This document shows positions 5,107 to 6,403 of a stretch of DNA of 6,403 nucleotides, one piece after another. Position 1 is the first letter of the stretch. The number at the start of each line of letters is the position of its first letter. The position numbers and the translations under genes were made by a program. Location: contig JASHXJ010000333.1 in assembly GCA_030043595.1 (NCBI GenBank), positions 1 through 6,403 of the forward strand, written 5' to 3'. Under the pieces are notes generated by a model. The model had not been told where the DNA came from. It saw only the letters and a list, made by a program, of their open reading frames with translations, and did no database searches. This stretch comes from Trebonia sp. Lineage in GTDB: Bacteria > Actinomycetota > Actinomycetes > Streptosporangiales > Streptosporangiaceae.

Positions 5107-6403
5107 GCAGGGTCGTCCTGGACGTGGTCATCGTCCTCATCATCGTGTCCATTGGCGGGTTTTTCGCATCCGCGGAGATGGCGCTTGTTTCGCTGCGCGA
5201 GGGCCAGGTGCGATCGCTGGCCAAGCGCGGCAGGCGCGGCGCCAAGGCCGCGCGGCTCGCGGCGGACCCGAACCGGTTCCTGTCCGCCGTGCAGATCGGC
5301 GTGACGCTGGCGACGCTGGTGTCCGGCGCCTTCGGCGCCGACACGCTCGTCGCGCTGCTGCGGTCCTGGCTGGTGAGCCAGGGCCTGTCGGGCGACGTGG
5401 CGTCGCCGCTGGCGTTTGGCGTGGTGACCGTGTGCATCACCTTCGTCAGCCTGGTGCTCGGCGAGCTGGCGCCGAAGCGGATCGCGCTGCAGCGCGCGGT
5501 GCCGACCGCGCTGTTCGCCGCGCCGACCCTGGACCGGATCGCGACGCTGGCGCGGCCCGTAGTGTGGCTGCTGTCGGCGTCGGTCAACGTGGTCGTCACG
5601 CTGCTCGGCGGCGACCCCCGGCAGGGCCGCCAGGCGATGACCGAGCAGGAACTGCGTGACCTGGTGACCGGCACCCAGGCGCTCAGCCCGGACGAGCGGC
5701 GCATCGTCGGCGAGGTCTTCGACGCGGGCAAGCGGCAGATCCGCGAGGTGCTGCTGCCGCGCACCGAGGTGGAGTTCCTCGCGGCCGGCACCCCAGTCGG
5801 TGAGGCCGCGCGCATCGCCGCCAGCGTGCCGTACTCACGGCTGCCCGTCTACCAGGACTCCTACGACAACGTGATCGGCTTCGTGCACGTACGGGACCTG
5901 CTCGGGCCGGCCGCGCCGGAGCGCTCGGCCCCGGTGGACCAGGTGGTCCGGCCGGTCAAGTTCCTGCCGATCAGCAAGACCGTGCTGGCCGCGCTGTCGG
6001 AGATGCGCCGCGACCGGGCGCACCTGGCGATCGTGGCCGACGAGTACGGCGGCACCGCGGGCATCGTCACGCTGGAGGACCTCGTGGAGGAGCTCATCGG
6101 CGACATCAGGGACGAGTACGACACCGGGCAGGCCGCGGCCACCAAGCTGCCGCGCGGTGAGGTGGAGGTGGACGGCCTGCTCAACCTGGACGAGTTCGCC
6201 GAGCAGACCGGCATCGAGCTGCCGGAAGGCCCGTATGAGACGGTGGCCGGCTACGTGCTCGCGGCGCTCGGCGAGCTTCCCGTGGCGGGTGACTCGGTCA
6301 AGGTGCCCGGCCACACGATCACGGTCACCGAGATGGACGGCCGCCGGATCGCCCGGCTGCGCGTCACGCCGACGGCCCGCCAGGCGCCCCCGGCCGGTGC
6401 GGC
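5103..6403 (+). CDS. CNNM/HlyC-CorC family membrane protein with CBS domains (3' end missing)
   Basis: Belongs to the family often labelled hemolysin or CorC, whose studied members affect Mg2+/Co2+ export; the transported ion here is not known. A single frame runs from the GTG at 5103 to the window end, giving 433 residues with no stop, probably close to full length. The N-terminal CNNM (DUF21) domain has hydrophobic segments near 4-29, 62-85, 101-121 and 135-168, with FASAEMALVSL at 21-31 and the conserved GELAPK at 120-125. A CBS pair follows from about 216 to 335: SRLPVY, VIGFVHVRDLL, then AIVADEYGGTAGIVTLEDL and EELIGDI. The C-terminal CorC_HlyC domain covers about 347-421. The gene diverges from galK, and its start is uncertain because no ribosome binding site is well spaced. 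In actinomycetes such genes often occur in tandem pairs, so a second may lie beyond the window. Confidence 0.93.
   Translation, partial: MSRVVLDVVIVLIIVSIGGFFASAEMALVSLREGQVRSLAKRGRRGAKAARLAADPNRFLSAVQIGVTLATLVSGAFGADTLVALLRSWLVSQGLSGDVASPLAFGVVTVCITFVSLVLGELAPKRIALQRAVPTALFAAPTLDRIATLARPVVWLLSASVNVVVTLLGGDPRQGRQAMTEQELRDLVTGTQALSPDERRIVGEVFDAGKRQIREVLLPRTEVEFLAAGTPVGEAARIAASVPYSRLPVYQDSYDNVIGFVHVRDLLGPAAPERSAPVDQVVRPVKFLPISKTVLAALSEMRRDRAHLAIVADEYGGTAGIVTLEDLVEELIGDIRDEYDTGQAAATKLPRGEVEVDGLLNLDEFAEQTGIELPEGPYETVAGYVLAALGELPVAGDSVKVPGHTITVTEMDGRRIARLRVTPTARQAPPAGA

Noticed and set aside
5325..5339. Perfect inverted repeat GGCGCC-TTC-GGCGCC
   Set aside because: Inside the CNNM coding sequence and explained by codons for Gly-Ala-Phe-Gly-Ala; not placed as a terminator or operator.
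4976..6314. Minus-strand frames at 4976-5815 and 5835-6314, and the plus-strand frame at 5432-5659
   Set aside because: Shadows of the CNNM-family gene, which is continuous from 5103 to the window end.

Overview
The window is very GC-rich, with strong G/C preference at third codon positions and several GTG starts. Together with a DUF3017 gene next to central-carbon dehydrogenases, this points to a high-GC actinomycete. The combination of a eukaryote-type homodimeric NADP-isocitrate dehydrogenase and an LDH-like (type 3) malate dehydrogenase looks more like the Streptosporangiales and their relatives than Streptomyces, which typically uses monomeric IDH. That placement is inference from family knowledge, not a search result.

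Layout, left to right. (1) Plus strand, 1-2561: the 3' part of a DUF3017 membrane-protein gene, then icd and mdh. These are tightly packed: DUF3017 overlaps icd by 40 nt, and 30 nt separate icd from mdh. They form a small TCA-cycle cluster that makes 2-oxoglutarate plus NADPH and interconverts malate and oxaloacetate. (2) Minus strand, 4988-2410: galK (galactokinase), then an M20-family metallo-amidohydrolase 59 nt downstream. This pair converges on mdh. The amidohydrolase frame has no stop before the mdh coding region, so the two genes overlap tail to tail by 152 nt. (3) Plus strand, 5103 to the window end: a nearly complete CNNM/HlyC-CorC family membrane protein (DUF21, CBS pair, CorC_HlyC domain). 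It diverges from galK across a 114-nt intergenic region.

There is no gene-free stretch longer than about 115 nt. I see no tRNA, rRNA, CRISPR array, insertion sequence, phage gene or strong intrinsic terminator. All five main proteins are recognisable housekeeping or metabolic families with intact active-site motifs, and I find no convincing new system. The points worth a second look are small: the 152-nt convergent overlap with an Arg/Pro-rich tail, a shared AT-rich 9-mer 37-40 nt upstream of both minus-strand starts, a hairpin with the galK stop codon in its loop, and a possible 15-codon leader ORF overlapping the start of the CNNM gene.
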